Source: Podaxis mareebaensis (taxonomy: Eukaryota; Basidiomycota; Agaricomycetes; Agaricales; Agaricaceae). Taken from it: DNA of 64,000 nt. The translations under genes were made by a program, and so were the position numbers. Shown here in pieces: positions 22,929 through 34,789 of the stretch. Numbering within the stretch: the stretch's first letter is position 1; each line of letters begins with the position of its first letter. The notes below the pieces were generated by a model, which made no database searches, was not told the origin of the DNA, and saw nothing but the letters and a program-made list of their open reading frames with translations. Location: the NCBI GenBank assembly GCA_018524725.1, contig JAEUWP010000097.1, forward strand, positions 1-64,000. The letters are read 5' to 3'.

Positions 22929-23907
22929 ATGGCCAAGTTCTACGATGAAATACCTGAGTTCCTCATTCCATGGATCCTGCAGCAGAAAATGTTCTGGGTT
23001 GCATCGGCACCTCTGACCCCCGACGGACATGTGAATGTGTCACCCAAGGGGTTCGAGAACACCTTTCATATTGTCAACTCCAGACAGGTCTGGTATGAGG
23101 ACTTGACTGGAAGTGGTGAGTACAGTAGTGCAGTTCTGCTATGAAGGTTGTCCTTGAGCCGCGCACACATGGATAGGTGTAGAAACGATCTCCCATTTGC
23201 GAGAGAACGGACGAATCACAGTCTTATTCACCGCTTTCGACGGACCTCCCAGAATCTGTCGAATGTGGGGAAAAGGTCGGACTTCCCCCCGTTCATAATG
23301 AGTTTGAGCTTATATTAAGTCAATCAGGAACCGTGTATGAGTTTGATACCCCGGAGTATAATGCCCTGCTCCCACCAGAGAAACGCCAACCAGGCTCCCG
23401 GGCGGTCATCATGGTTGATGTCCACAAAGTTGGAACCGTGAGCAACTGCGTTTGTCACCCAATACACGGTCATGTCGCTGATAATGTGCTCCTGATCATG
23501 TCCAGTCATGCGGCTTCTCGATCCCATACTACACGTTTGAAGGTCACCGGATGATACTCCACAACTTTGCGGTGGAGAGGCAGAATGCAGACGTCGCGGC
23601 AGAGGGCAAAGCGAATGCCAGCTGTGACTCGGATGCTGCGTCCGCTTCGGTGTCGACAACTGAAGACGGACTGAAACATTATTGGCAAGTTCGCAACGGG
23701 CAAAGTTTGGACGGGCTTCCAGGTCTTCAGGACGCTCCCGTATCTCGAGCAGCTTTCTCTTACATTGATCCGAAGTCAATTCCTAGGAGCCAGCCATCCC
23801 GCTCGGCTCTGAGGTGGATCAATTCAGAGACAGTGACGGCCTTTACGTTAGGTGCGGTGACCAGTGCGGCGTTGTTCAGATTGCTTCAGCAGCAGCGCTA
23901 TTTGTAG
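22929..23907 (+). CDS. Pyridoxamine 5'-phosphate oxidase-like flavoprotein with C-terminal hydrophobic tail
   Basis: Four exons (22929-23115, 23177-23275, 23328-23437, 23506-23907) close in frame to 265 residues. The N-terminal 150 residues match the FMN-binding split-barrel fold of PNPOx-like proteins: QKMFWVASAPLTPDGHVNVS, then PKGFENTF, GRITVLFTAFDGPPRICR and GSRAVIMVDVHKVGTSCGFS. The middle is a less ordered linker, and the end (AFTLGAVTSAALFRLL) is hydrophobic enough for a tail anchor. Family members bind FMN or related cofactors. The substrate is unknown and true PNPOx activity should not be assumed. The ATG chosen is the one that starts the conserved domain (MAKFYDEIPEFL); an upstream in-frame ATG at 22761 would add a poor leader. 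Confidence 0.85.
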
Positions 23908-24129
23908 CATTATTCAGGAAACGTGTGTACTATGTAACGAGACAAACCATGCTTATTAGGTGTGATCGGAACGGGGAAAGTGTTGATCAGACCTCGAGTT
24001 GGCTTAGTTGGCATCTCTCTACTCTACTTCCACCATTCTAGTCGCCTTGCTTATAACACGTTCCTAGTCGTGCCTTTCTTTCCTTTTCTCTTTTCTGCTT
24101 GGACTCTTACTACTAATTTCATACCATCC

Positions 24130-25950
24130 ATGAGCGATTTCACACAGTCGACGCTCACATCTCCACGATCCCCTCTTTTCTCGGACTCCGACCCACCCGA
24201 ACGCCAATCTGGCTCCGAGATCGTCACATCAGACGAAGAACCCGACTTGGGCGCTTTCACGACCGTTCTGCGAGCATGGGGTTATCTCCAACCACCACTT
24301 CGTATACCAACGCATTTCCCTTCGTCGTCGTCATCTAGGACACGCTCGACACCCACGACAATTACAGGCTACCCTGGATTTGGCGGAGGCGATTCAGAAA
24401 CTTTGGAGGAGAGCACCGTTTGGAATCGAATTCCAATCCAATCGTACTTTCGTCAGACCTATGGGACTGAAACATCATCGGGTCGCACAGAGCGTGCGAG
24501 GGAGGTCGTGGAGGAGTTCGATGAGGAGGAACTTTCACCTTCTCCGCCACCATCTCCTGCTTCGGAAGGTGCAAGAACGGTAGAAATTGCGTCTGAAGTT
24601 GATGCTACCAGCTTGCATTCTGTCACTTATGAAGATGGTGCATCCGGAGAAAGACTGGTGGTCCCTGTACCTACTCCACCTTCCATTGACGGGAGGACAG
24701 TCTCGGTGGCTTCAGGTGCCGAATCGCAGGACGAACAAACAACTTTCACTTCTCGTCCCTCTGTGCCTCCGACGTCCCCTATACCTTTCGGACCACGTCT
24801 GCCCGTCATCAATGATAACACCCTCTCGTCTTTATCCTCAGCGTCACCGATACATTCCCACTCCGATACCTCCTCAAGCCCGCCGCTCGATGACAACACT
24901 ATTACTTCCCGACTACGTCCCTATCCATCGACCTTATCTATTGTATCGTATCAACCTCATATGAGTGCCAACCGCACACAGTCCAGTGTTTTCCAAGAGT
25001 TTCCTTCACCTGCTCTCCCAACCAACCCCGGGCCTCCATTCCAGGAAACCACAACTTCCCCAGCCTCTTTTCACCTCTCTGAACCATCGGCACGCCGTGT
25101 GATCTCTAACTCGTCGCACGCAGAGTCGGACATCATTAATTCCTATTACACCCGGGGGCCTAACGTGTCTTCGCCATCCACGGACCAACCCGCTTTGGAT
25201 TTTCCTTGGCCCCGACGCTTAGCAATTGCAACACAGCCACCACTGTCGTCAAGCCACCAACCATTACTTGAACAGGACACCCCACCTACCCAACACCGTC
25301 AGACGCCCTCTATCATCGATGATAACTCATCGACCTCGGCTGTCACAGAATATACACCGCCACCATCAGCAACGACCTCAGCCGCCCTGTCTGTGCTGCA
25401 GGAAATGCTGACCGCCGGTTCTGAATCATCTGGAGTCTCTTCGAGTCATTCACTAACGCCATCCCACACCATCGTGCTTCCTCTTCCTCCTGCTTCTACT
25501 TCTACCTCTACTTCTACTTCGACCAATACCGCGACGGCTACCGCAGCTGCAACTGCAAATCCTACAAGACAATCTTCCCTGGAATCTTCAACTGTGTATA
25601 CTAGACATCATCCTTCCCTTGCTTCGACTTATCGTGAACAACAATCTCGTATTCGTAATTCTATGGACGTTTCAACTTTTCAAAATATGCAATCTCCTTC
25701 AGTGCAGCCGCGTTATCATCTACTCTCGTCGGAAAGGGACCCTGATCATGAACAACCCTCGCTGGGATATCTTGATGAGGCTTTAAGCTTTATCGCTGCG
25801 GAGCGTGCAAGGTGGACAGCAGCAAGAGAAGCTGGCTTGCATCGAGGACTCAGTCCTCAGAGAAATGAAGAAGAACAGGAGGGGCAGGATACTCATCGGG
25901 AGAATGGGTCATGGAGATACGCTATCGGTGATTACTTCCCCTTCCTTTGA
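24130..25950 (+). CDS. Ser/Pro/Thr-rich protein of unknown function
   Basis: A single uninterrupted frame of 606 codons from ATG 24130 (MSDFTQST). Most of it is Ser/Thr/Pro-rich and predicted disordered, with acidic patches (EEFDEEELS) and a TSTSTSTSTNTATATA run from a TCT/ACT microsatellite near 25500. More structured ends are GAFTTVLRAWGYLQP near the N-terminus and EALSFIAAERARWTAAREAG close to the C-terminus, which could form a helix. I recognise no domain. The long open frame in DNA of ordinary CpG content, and its fit between two real genes, argue that it is genuine. Confidence 0.7.
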   Translation: MSDFTQSTLTSPRSPLFSDSDPPERQSGSEIVTSDEEPDLGAFTTVLRAWGYLQPPLRIPTHFPSSSSSRTRSTPTTITGYPGFGGGDSETLEESTVWNRIPIQSYFRQTYGTETSSGRTERAREVVEEFDEEELSPSPPPSPASEGARTVEIASEVDATSLHSVTYEDGASGERLVVPVPTPPSIDGRTVSVASGAESQDEQTTFTSRPSVPPTSPIPFGPRLPVINDNTLSSLSSASPIHSHSDTSSSPPLDDNTITSRLRPYPSTLSIVSYQPHMSANRTQSSVFQEFPSPALPTNPGPPFQETTTSPASFHLSEPSARRVISNSSHAESDIINSYYTRGPNVSSPSTDQPALDFPWPRRLAIATQPPLSSSHQPLLEQDTPPTQHRQTPSIIDDNSSTSAVTEYTPPPSATTSAALSVLQEMLTAGSESSGVSSSHSLTPSHTIVLPLPPASTSTSTSTSTNTATATAAATANPTRQSSLESSTVYTRHHPSLASTYREQQSRIRNSMDVSTFQNMQSPSVQPRYHLLSSERDPDHEQPSLGYLDEALSFIAAERARWTAAREAGLHRGLSPQRNEEEQEGQDTHRENGSWRYAIGDYFPFL

Positions 25951-26129
25951 ATTTTTTTCATTTTTCTTCTCCGTCTCGATGGTCTCGTGCCTATGCTCGT
26001 TTCCTCGTATTTATCATCAGTGATGGGCTTCTTTATGTAACTTCGTCTTTCGTGGTTGCCCAGTTTCTTTTATTACATCTTTTCCGAAATATGTAATAAG
26101 TCCAACGACTAACTGCAGTTGAATACCAG

Positions 26130-29127
26130 AACCGCGGGGTACTGAGAAGCGAAAGAAACGTCATCTCCAATCCAAATCAAGTACCGTCGTTCCTGTGACT
26201 CCCACCTCCAGCACCTACGAAACCTTAAGCAGTGGCACCGATGCGGATGGTGCAGGCTCCACCAGTGAACGACCACAAACCTCATCTTCATCCAATAACC
26301 CTTCTTCGACAAGCGAAAACATAATCATCCTCAACTCTCCCACCGCATCTCCAAAGAAGGCAAAGAAGAAGAAGGGTAAATTCAAGACTGCGGTTTCAAC
26401 TTCAGCGAACGATATTAATCCTATATCTATACTGAAACGACCTGATACGACTGGGAATGCTACCGGTGCCTCGTGTTCGGCTATATTACCTTTTGACAAC
26501 AACCAACATAACGACGACGACGATTCTCATCCCCATCCCCACGCTCATCACTCACATGCAACTTCGTCTGCTTATGCTCAAGCCCATCCACACACATCCT
26601 CGTCTGTGGGAGTCTCTCCCACTACAACCAAGTTCGACGGGTCAGCCACGCCTCGTGCACATACCTATTTATATGCCTGGTCATCGGATAATCAGGACTC
26701 CGTCGATGATGATGAATATGGAGAAAGGGAAGGAGAAGAGTTTGCCGAGGATAGGGGCAGCAGTTATCAGAGGCGTAGTGGTGGTGGGGAATGGTATATC
26801 GATAAGTATGGAAGGAGGAGCCGGCGTGCAGATGCGAGTCAGTCGTATATTCATCGTGGGAGCCAGGATGCCGGTTCCATTGGCGTGGTGTATAAATCTA
26901 CACCGAATACCCCAAAGCATGTTACCCCCAAAGCGGGGAGGAGCAAAATTGATTTGAGTTTGGGGGATGAGGATGAGGATGAAGGAACTGGTGGGAGCGA
27001 GAATCAGAGTCAGAATCATGATGAGGTCGTGGAAGAGGATGGGGTGGGCGGTGGGGTGAGTACGAAGAAGAAGGAGAAGAAGAAGAAAAAGGCGAAGAAG
27101 AGAAAGTTGCCTGTGACGGCTCCTATTCCCATGTCGGCGACGTTGTCGCACTCGCGTTCGGTCCCGAATTTACGTGCTGAAGCCATGGATACAACGGATG
27201 ACGGAGAGGTTGAGTTTGATTCTTCGGGTGCTGATTTGCCTGGATCTACCGGGAAGCCCTCGGTCTCGTCATCCTCGCCTTCGAAGAGCAAGAAGCGGAA
27301 GGACAAAGAGAAAGCAGTTATTGATTCGTTCGTTTTTCGTGGAAATCAACCGAGTAATACTACCGGAGCGTGGCCAATCGGAGAAGGTGGGTTCGTGCAG
27401 GATAAACGTTCGCGTTTGATTGCACTCGCACGGCATCTCCAAACCCTATTCCCGGAAGAGCAGGAGTCGTTGAGGAAGGTTATTGGGAAATTGGGTGGCC
27501 TCTCTCTTGAAGCTGCCGCTGAGAAGAAAAAGAAGAAAAAGAAGGGCGGGAAGGTGTTGTTAGATGACTGTTCTTTGGAGTATAGCAGTTTGGCGGATAG
27601 TGACTTGTATAGGGCTGAGTTCGGGGAGGAGGACCCGGATCCGAGGGGTGATGCGCCAGGAAAGAAGGATACCCTGGTGCACGTTTTCATTGACCAGTAT
27701 GTGTTTCCATTGGTTATGTGCCACGACATGTATTGACGGCCATGACTCTAGTTCGAATATCCTCATCGGCTTTCTGTCCCATCTCAAACGCATGGCGCGC
27801 AAATTGAAACTACCACCATCGTCATCGAAATCCATGGTCACATACCCCACTCAAGACACAAGTAATGCCACAATAGCTACCACCACTAGTAACAGTTCGC
27901 GACCACTCCCAATACCAAAGACGAAAGCCGGTTTGCCGATACCGGACGCGAAACCACTAATGTCACTACCTTCTTTTGCAACCGCCAACATCTCGCGCTC
28001 AGCACCTTCTTTATCATATGCTAAACGCGTACCGCAGGCGACAAGAACTCGTGGACCCGAGATAGACGTGAGCTCCGATGGAGATGAGTACGATCAATCT
28101 GGATACGACGATGATCAAGAAGAGGACATGCCTGTGTTTGCGTTCGACGACCAGAGATATGGATATGAGGTATCTGAAGAGGAGCAGGCGGCGGAGTTGG
28201 CAGCGAAGAAAAGTAAAGCCGCGGTGAAACGTGCTTCACGGCATTTGTGGCATGCTGCCCTTGTTTTGATTCTGGAAAGAGGGAGACCAGTAACTCGTGA
28301 GTAATTTCTCCCCCTTATCTTCTTCAGACTTACACCTAATTCTGTTAGGTCGCGTCGTCGTCGCTTCTAGTCCGCTATATCAACCAATGGAGAACATCGA
28401 ACGTTTGGGTTATGAAGTGAAGATCTTCATGCGCGTGCCAGACTTCGGTGATGGTGCGGACAGACTCGAAAAAGCCGCTAAATATGAACATTATAACAAA
28501 GACAAAGACTCAAGTCAGAATGGAAGTCCTACGAAAGGTCTCGCGAGTCCGATCCGAACCCATGGCTCTTGGGGAAAAAAGAATGCGCACCGAATTTCTA
28601 GGAGCATGAGTGGCGGCATGGGATTAGGCACAGCTACTGCTGTTGCACCGACTTCCGTGCAGCAGAATGTATCAACACGTGTCAAGTATCGGGAGCAGGG
28701 AGTTGATGAACTCCTACAACTCAAATTACACCAGGCGATTGCAGCTACGGATCACGTACCGGAAGGTGCAACTATTATTCTTGCTACGGGTGATGGAAAT
28801 GTTGGTCAGTTCAACGAAGATGGATTCCTTGGTGAGTTCTTTGCCATGCTCGGGCCCGAAATCCGAACGCTGATTTCTACTGTTTCTTTAGGCCCGGTCC
28901 GAACCGCGCTAAGACGTGGTTGGAAAGTCGAATTGTACGCTTGGGAAGATGGACTCAGTAGGCATTCATGTCATTTTGCTTTATAGGTCCTTGCTGACAT
29001 GATATCTTAAGGCCGCAGCTGGCGACGTGAGTTTGGTCCCAACAGCGAGTGGGGTAAGAAAGAAATGTTCCGCATCATTGCCATGGAACAATTCGCCGAA
29101 TGTCTTGTCGAGCTCGGAGCATGGTAG
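26130..29127 (+). CDS. NYN-domain (PIN-like) ribonuclease-type protein
   Basis: The N-terminal 500 residues are disordered, with Lys-rich runs (KKKEKKKKKAKKRK) and His/Asp-rich stretches. The NYN domain begins LVHVFIDHSNILIGFLSHLKR across an intron (27697-27751) and is interrupted by a long Ser/Thr-rich insert. It resumes with RVVVASSPLYQPMENIERLGYE, then ATIILATGDGNVGQFNEDG, FLGPVRTALRRGWKVELYAWEDGLSRSWRREFG, and ends FRIIAMEQFAECLVELGAW. The Asp residues in FID and ATGDGN are the expected metal ligands. NYN proteins are PIN-fold RNases or RNA-binding factors. Splices near 27697, 28296, 28832 and 28958 all join in frame. The start codon must be in an upstream exon, because this frame has no ATG before about 27130. 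Confidence 0.85.
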
Positions 29128-30039
29128 GATAGGGTCCCTCCGCAATGCACTAGACAGTTTGTGAAAGCCATGGAATGAGTTTCTTGGGAACTACATCAGT
29201 TTTTTGCGGCCTGAATAGTCGTAAGACGTGTTTTGATTACCACCCGACGGCAGATCGACAGACTTCATAGCCCCAACGAATAGCCTCCTCTAAGGCCGAC
29301 TCGGAGCCCCCTTGCACTCAGTTCGTCAACGGCGCCTCTTCCAGAGCGCTATGTCATTCCAGTATCGCAAGGTCTCATAGACGGAGTGAATTGATGGCAT
29401 TCAGAGGCACGCCAGACCAGCATTTGAACTCACCTATTTCCGCTTCCACTGAAAGAAAAACCACTGCGCATAAGGACCCTCGCAATCCTTACATTCCACT
29501 TGATTCCATGCCCTTCTCATCCTTTCCAAAAACACCATCCCCGAGAATGTTCAATCAAGACTCAAAACTCAAACTCTCATCGCGAGGTCGGACCAACTAT
29601 CTGACCTCGGGACCCTACTGTATCTACGGCTCCGCGCCACCTACCTCGGTGCGCTCGGCTCGGCATAGCCAGCTTCCAACGTGGCTCCCCGGTTCTTCTC
29701 GTGTCCTTTCACACCACATTGATGTTCCCTCGAGTAACCCGAAAAAAACTGACCCTCAGTGTTCGGAAACCCCAATACACCCCAACACACAGTCGATTTC
29801 GTGGGACGCGTCGTTTGTTGGCTTCCAAAAGAATTCCGACGCCCTTGTATCGCCGCACAGTTACGAGCATGTATACCTGGCTTAGTCCGTGCGGAAGAAC
29901 TGGATGGTAAAGTTTAACCGCCGCAGGACTTCCGGGGATGTTTCACCTATGCCCCCAGTTACTTTGATTCAAAATCAACTCAGATCGTTCATTGTCACCC
30001 TTCTGTTCACTATATCGTCCCACCCTAGCTACCTATGCC
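29128..30039. other. Region between NYN gene and HNH remnant; one open frame, no family
   Basis: A plus-strand frame at 29391-29885 is open for 164 codons (Ser/Pro-rich, GSAPPTSVRSARHSQLPTW). It shows no recognised domain and could be chance or a decayed upstream part of the HNH paralog. Nothing else was seen. Confidence 0.25.
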
Positions 30040-30424
30040 GCAGGGGAAGGTTTGGGAGGCACTTGGGACATGCTTCATCCCCGGACGAACTCGGACCTCG
30101 CGAAGCTCGTAGGCCGGAAAATCAACGCACTTGCCAGTTCCATCTACATGGCTCTCAATGTCCACAAGGATTTCGGGCAATTTAAAATCCACCTGGACAA
30201 AGACGTGGTGTGTTGTGTTCTATCAGTTGGTCACTCCCAAGGCGAGGTTGACGTTACTATCCGAGTATCCGAGTAATCTTAAGTACCAACTTCGTATCCT
30301 CCGACTAAGAATGTTGGCGGCACTCAACAATATAGCGGATGTCGAATTTCCGACCGCCAATAAGTCCAGAAGCCCTCACAGGTTCTACATCTCAGTGGTG
30401 CCGCCGACTGCACGAAAAGGGTAG
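30040..30424 (+). pseudogene. HNH-domain protein remnant, paralog of the gene at 15.9 kb
   Basis: It encodes the second half of the HNH domain and part of the tail: GGTWDMLHPRTNSDLAKL, ASSIYMALNVHKDFGQFKI, then after an intron YPSNLKYQLRILRLRM. It aligns with TWDMLRAWTNLDLDKL and NAIYMSLDAHKEFGRFSF at 16.75 kb. The intron (GTGTGTTG...CCGAG) sits at the same codon as in the paralog. The HNH first half (Cys and the HIIP His) is not recognisable upstream and the tail soon stops, so this is a degenerate copy. Confidence 0.65.
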
Positions 30425-32929
30425 AAAGAGGTACAGGTAGCTACGGAGCGCTGGCCCGGGCAAGGAACCGGAATTGTATTGCTTCTGTCAGCTGGGTTGT
30501 CGGTCATGACACATTGATTATCAGCTGTGGGTTCCAATCGATTATCGATTATTCAGTTTGACGCTGGCCGGGTACCATAATTTCATCCAGTACATAAGCC
30601 TCATGCGAAGAGGCGATCCGATGTGACGAGGATAAAACTGTGCTACTCCTAGTCTTCACTCCGCCATGACGAACTACGAGCCATACCAACTACTCACACC
30701 GGAGGCACTACGTGACATAACGTTCGTCTTGTGCCACAGAGCAAAGTGCCAAGCCGAATTATAATCGCTCTGAAGCGTGAACAATGTACCATTGACCTCA
30801 ACATACGTATCACCCCACCACGCTGTCCACTACTCCGCCCGCATCAGTATCTTGGGAGTACTAATGACCAAGGACATTTACGCCATCATAATTCAGGTTT
30901 TCTCTCAGACCCGTCCTGAAATGACGCAGTGCAGCGACCAGCAGCTCCAAATGGCCACATTCACCGGCTAGCCTAACGTCTCACCGCTTATAACTATTCT
31001 TAGCACTAAAGAGTGTAACTTGCTTATGAATGGCACTCACGAAACTGCGAGCCCACGAGGGCCGTGGCCGCTCGAGCTGCTCCACCTGCCATAGTGCCTA
31101 GGGCCAATGAGCGAGAGGATATATGTTTCATGTAGGCAGTACGTGACTGGAATGCTCTTCCAACCTCCCGGTCCCGATAATCCAATTTCTTCCACTGAGC
31201 ATTTGTCAGCCTTTTGAGTGAAGAACGCAAAACCGAATTCAGGTCGTCTTCCATACCAGGTACCAGTAGACTTATTTACAGAAGTTTTGCATGGCTGCGG
31301 ACGCCACAGGACCGGTTACCTGCAAGAGAAGCCGTGCATCGCTGATTCTGATTCTGTGGGATTGAGGGGTTGTAAAGCGCGTCGGTTCTTCAACTCAATC
31401 TGTCATACATGCTAACCAGCACATTTTCCGATGTTTTTTTGGTGCCTTTAATTGGTGATATCCTAGAATATTACAGGCTTAGTGATATCTCTACGCCACC
31501 TCTGTGCCAGAACATGCAGTTTTAAAATCATCAACTTATCATTTCGAGGCTTGTGAGGCAGGATTGGCTTTAAGACATGTAAAAACATTTCCTATCTGTG
31601 GCGTCGGATGACGCCGATCTTGCTCTCACTAAGCTTCTGTTCTTGTCCATGTGCTAGGCTTCTTTGAATCGTGGCATTCAACGATTAACCCATCAGAATT
31701 TAGTTCTTTCCTTGCGTCACGAAGAATTCCACTTTTTTCCACAGGCTAGGTTCCATGTCAGACATCCCGAAACTTAACTCAGCGCACTTACATCATGAGT
31801 CCGTTTGCAGCCTTTGAATTTTAAATCTTTCTTTGGCACTGAGAGGTTGTGACTTAATGTAAGTAGTGACGAGTCTGACGGTGCATAACCATCCCGGGAA
31901 GACGTTCTCCAGAGCTCGGGTCCATTACACAGTCTCTCAACTCATACAGGTCATCGATGTGAAAGTGTTGGCGCTATTATCCCCAAGCTCTGGATCGTAT
32001 GACCTAGCTAGGGAATATCTTCGGTCCTATCGTCCTCTTGCGGGTGGATACAGGATAACGGGCCGCCTTGCTCAGAGAAGTTTTACTGACGATTCTCCCG
32101 CAAAAGCTTGGGGCTAGAAATTGCCGAGGTACTGTCGTTCATATATAAGAAGTTTAAGACACGGGGAGCCCGTTGGAAAGTCCATGGCATCCGCTTAGCA
32201 CATGACACAGTATGTAGCGGGAACAAACCTCGGAAAACGTCAGCAGTAACATGGGAACAGGCCAGAATACCGAGCTTGCTTACGGGGAAAAGGGAAACAG
32301 GTTATAATGTTCTGGCCCATAATCTCACCCAGACGTTTCACGTTAAATTTATAGCGGGCGATTTCTCATGTTCAAGGGGGGGGGCAGGACTATTATACGG
32401 AACACCCCCCGCCGAACGGAGAAATCCCAAAAGCTCGGGTCCTTTTGTACCTTTAAATAGAAGTTTTGACATATTGTGCAGTCGTGCCACAATTATCCAC
32501 TGACAAAATCGACGTAATAGTCAGGCCTCGTGAGTGAGAGAACACAGGACAAGGACCCCAGGAACTCTGAGAACCGTCACGATAACCTTGTCCTTCCGGT
32601 GGCATAAATTGATCATCGTGTGCGTCTGGCCGGTCTAACCACCCATTTGACAAGTTGCTGCTACAACAAGCGTAATGCTGACGCATCGACGTCTTATCAC
32701 AATGTTTCTCAGACCTCAGGGACAGCTTTGGTGCCATCCGCTGCTAGTGACACCATTTCCGGCCGTGTAATCCCAAATAGCTCAAATCGTTCCTGCGAAT
32801 CTCACGTCGATTCTCGGGGGCCCTCTGCCCTTGGTCTGGTTAGAAAAGGGATGGCAGAAGCTGGCACGGGTATTTTGATCTGTTCTTCCCTCCACCTCAC
32901 CAGTCGTTGAAGTTGATGGACACAACCAC
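30425..32929. other. 2.5 kb with no recognisable gene
   Basis: Only short, unrelated frames occur on both strands (for example 31024-31254 minus and 32108-32503 plus). None shows a domain, splice-consistent extension or start context that I could support. It may be decayed repeat DNA. Confidence 0.35.
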
Positions 32930-34326
32930 ATGTCGACGACAACGGATTTCATAGGCCCGCCCGCCTCGTTGTCGCCTCAGGTGGCGCACATCGTTGCTAT
33001 ATGGACTGAGGTGAGTTTCATCCGGTGTGGATTTTCCCACTCAAAACTGATCACATTGTTGGCCCAGGTTTTGCTCTATGGTGCGCCCGCTCTCTACTAT
33101 TGAGACAAATTGCTTGACAGACGCATCGTTACAGGCGTATACACATGCCTCTTCTTCGAGGCTGGCTATATCATGTTGAGGAAACGGAGAGAAAACATCG
33201 CATCCGCCCGGGTGAGAACTGTCCATTGATTGTACATCTGCCCGTGGTGACTAAGGCAATCACAATAGGTATTTCTGATAACAACCGTCTTGATGTACAT
33301 TCTCGCCACCGCTCATATCAGTGCGCAAGCGTTTTGAGATATGTCCAGGCATTTCCCACTAACTCTGCGTAGTTTTGGGCCTTTACCGGATGCTTCGAGC
33401 GTATGTCTGGCGAATCGAACCGCCGGAGTGGTACTTCATGGACTTCCGCCTCTGGGATACCGTTGCACACAATGCTATGTTGTGCATCATGACATGGCTG
33501 GGAGACGGTCTCGTCGTTAGTATTGTCGTTGTTGGATTTGCCTTGGCAAGCATTGACGATGAAGTCCCAGATTTACCGTTGCTGGGTGGTCTGGAACTAT
33601 AACTACTGGGTCATCCTTCTTCCCGTGATCCTTCTTATGCTCGAGCTCGGTCAGCAATAGTCATCTGGTACACCGCGATGATGTGCTCATTCCCCAACCC
33701 CAGCTTTCAACACCATGCTTCTCGTTTGGTTCACAAATCTTGGCATGGCACCGCTTAATACCGTCTTAGCTTGGATGGCGACTATCTACCCCCTCGTTTT
33801 TGCACAAAACGTCATTACGACGGGACTGATCGCTTTCAAAATCTGGACCCAGCACCGCAGTTCAGTCGCGAACGGTGTGGTCGATACATCATCCAGATTG
33901 AGTCTCATCCGCATCCTCCGGATCATTATCGAGAGTGCAGCCATCTATACCATTCAGCTTCTGGTCCTGTTGATCCTATACCCGATGCAACATAATGCTC
34001 AGTTCATCGTTCAATCGGCTGTGATACCAAGCATAGGTGAGAGCAGCATTTATGGAGTAATACGAACTGGTTGACAAATCTCACGATAAGGAATTGTCTT
34101 CGTACTTATCGCTGTGCGCGTCCACCTCACCAAATCCAGAACTTTCTTCCACAACCCCACCCATCTCGACGAGATCCCGAGCTGGTTTGAGAGTTATTCT
34201 AACTCTACCCGCAGTGCACCTAGTGCCGCCGCATCCAGTTCAAGGACGGAGCAACTAGACAAAGAAAAATGTGGCGGAAATATCGATCTTATACCTTCTG
34301 CAGATAACTTATTTCGCAGAGTTTAA
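32930..34326 (+). CDS. Seven-helix membrane protein of a basidiomycete family, function unknown
   Basis: Eight exons (32930-33010, 33068-33080, 33135-33211, 33269-33320, 33373-33515, 33571-33649, 33704-34036, 34091-34326) close in frame to 337 residues. Exon 2 is only 13 nt. Hydrophobic segments include LLYGVYTCLFFEAGYIML, VFLITTVLMYILATAHIIL, a segment with GDGLVIYRCWVVWNYNYWV, VILLMLELAFNTMLLVWF, YPLVFAQNVITTGLIAFKIW, AAIYTIQLLVLLILY and SIGIVFVLIAVRV. The GD-x-YRCWVVW and QNVITTGLIAFKIW motifs are typical of a large uncharacterised Agaricomycete 7TM family. The C-terminal tail is Ser-rich and hydrophilic. A receptor-like role is possible, but nothing here shows a ligand or partner. A copia element inserted about 460 bp downstream. 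Confidence 0.85.
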
Positions 34327-34510
34327 GTGTGTTTGAGCATTATTCGGTAGCTTGTAGCATTAGTTAGGTCCAGAATTTGCCATGGTTCATTCTATATTCC
34401 TTTGTTTCATGGCTCAACCAGTGTCAGATGGTGAGAATTGAGAATTGGACGGCCAAGCTCCCAGGGCTTGGTGCCCATATCTCTCTAACTTCAATTTGAA
34501 TCATGAGGCA

Positions 34511-34569
34511 AGCGCTAGGAAAGCGTGGTACAAGCTGAAGCAAAAAGTAGCTTGACCAAACCTAGCGCT
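34511..34569. repeat. Imperfect 59-bp inverted repeat (hairpin)
   Basis: The outer arms AGCGCTAGG (34511-34519) and CCTAGCGCT (34561-34569) are perfect complements. The inner arms TGGTACAAGCT (34526-34536) and AGCTTGACCA (34549-34558) pair with one mismatch or bulge. The loop is about 12 nt. The surrounding 34327-34789 holds no gene. Confidence 0.6.
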
Positions 34570-34789
34570 ATCGTGAGACCGACTCAAGAAAGCCGGTGGC
34601 AAGCCAAGACTACCGCTGGACTTCCCGGCATTCGCTGCGGATTGCTATCAAATTGCGGCACACTTCATGCCAAAGGAGCCTAGCTCTGCAAGTCCCTGAC
34701 ATATTCCGCGAAGGTATGTTTCGGCATTCATCTACTCACTCTTGGTGCTTCTTGGCTGCCTTTGTCCGCAAGTTATGTTCAGGAGTCTG

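Noticed and set aside
24130..24574. Several overlapping frames on both strands inside the Ser/Pro-rich gene
   Set aside because: They lack domains and follow from the GC-rich, low-complexity coding frame; only the 606-codon frame has a good start and full length.
25490..25550. TCT/ACT microsatellite
   Set aside because: It is in frame and codes for a Thr-Ser run inside the Ser/Pro-rich protein; no separate function indicated.
26457..27151. Alternative frames opposite and beside the NYN gene (Leu/His-rich)
   Set aside because: These are shadows of the Lys/Asp-rich NYN frame; only that frame leads through introns into the conserved domain.
33301..33372. Apparent frameshift in the 7TM gene (frame ending ASVLRYVQAF)
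   Set aside because: A 52-nt GTGCGC...GTAG intron at 33321-33372 removes it and restores helix continuity (ATAHIILGLYRML).
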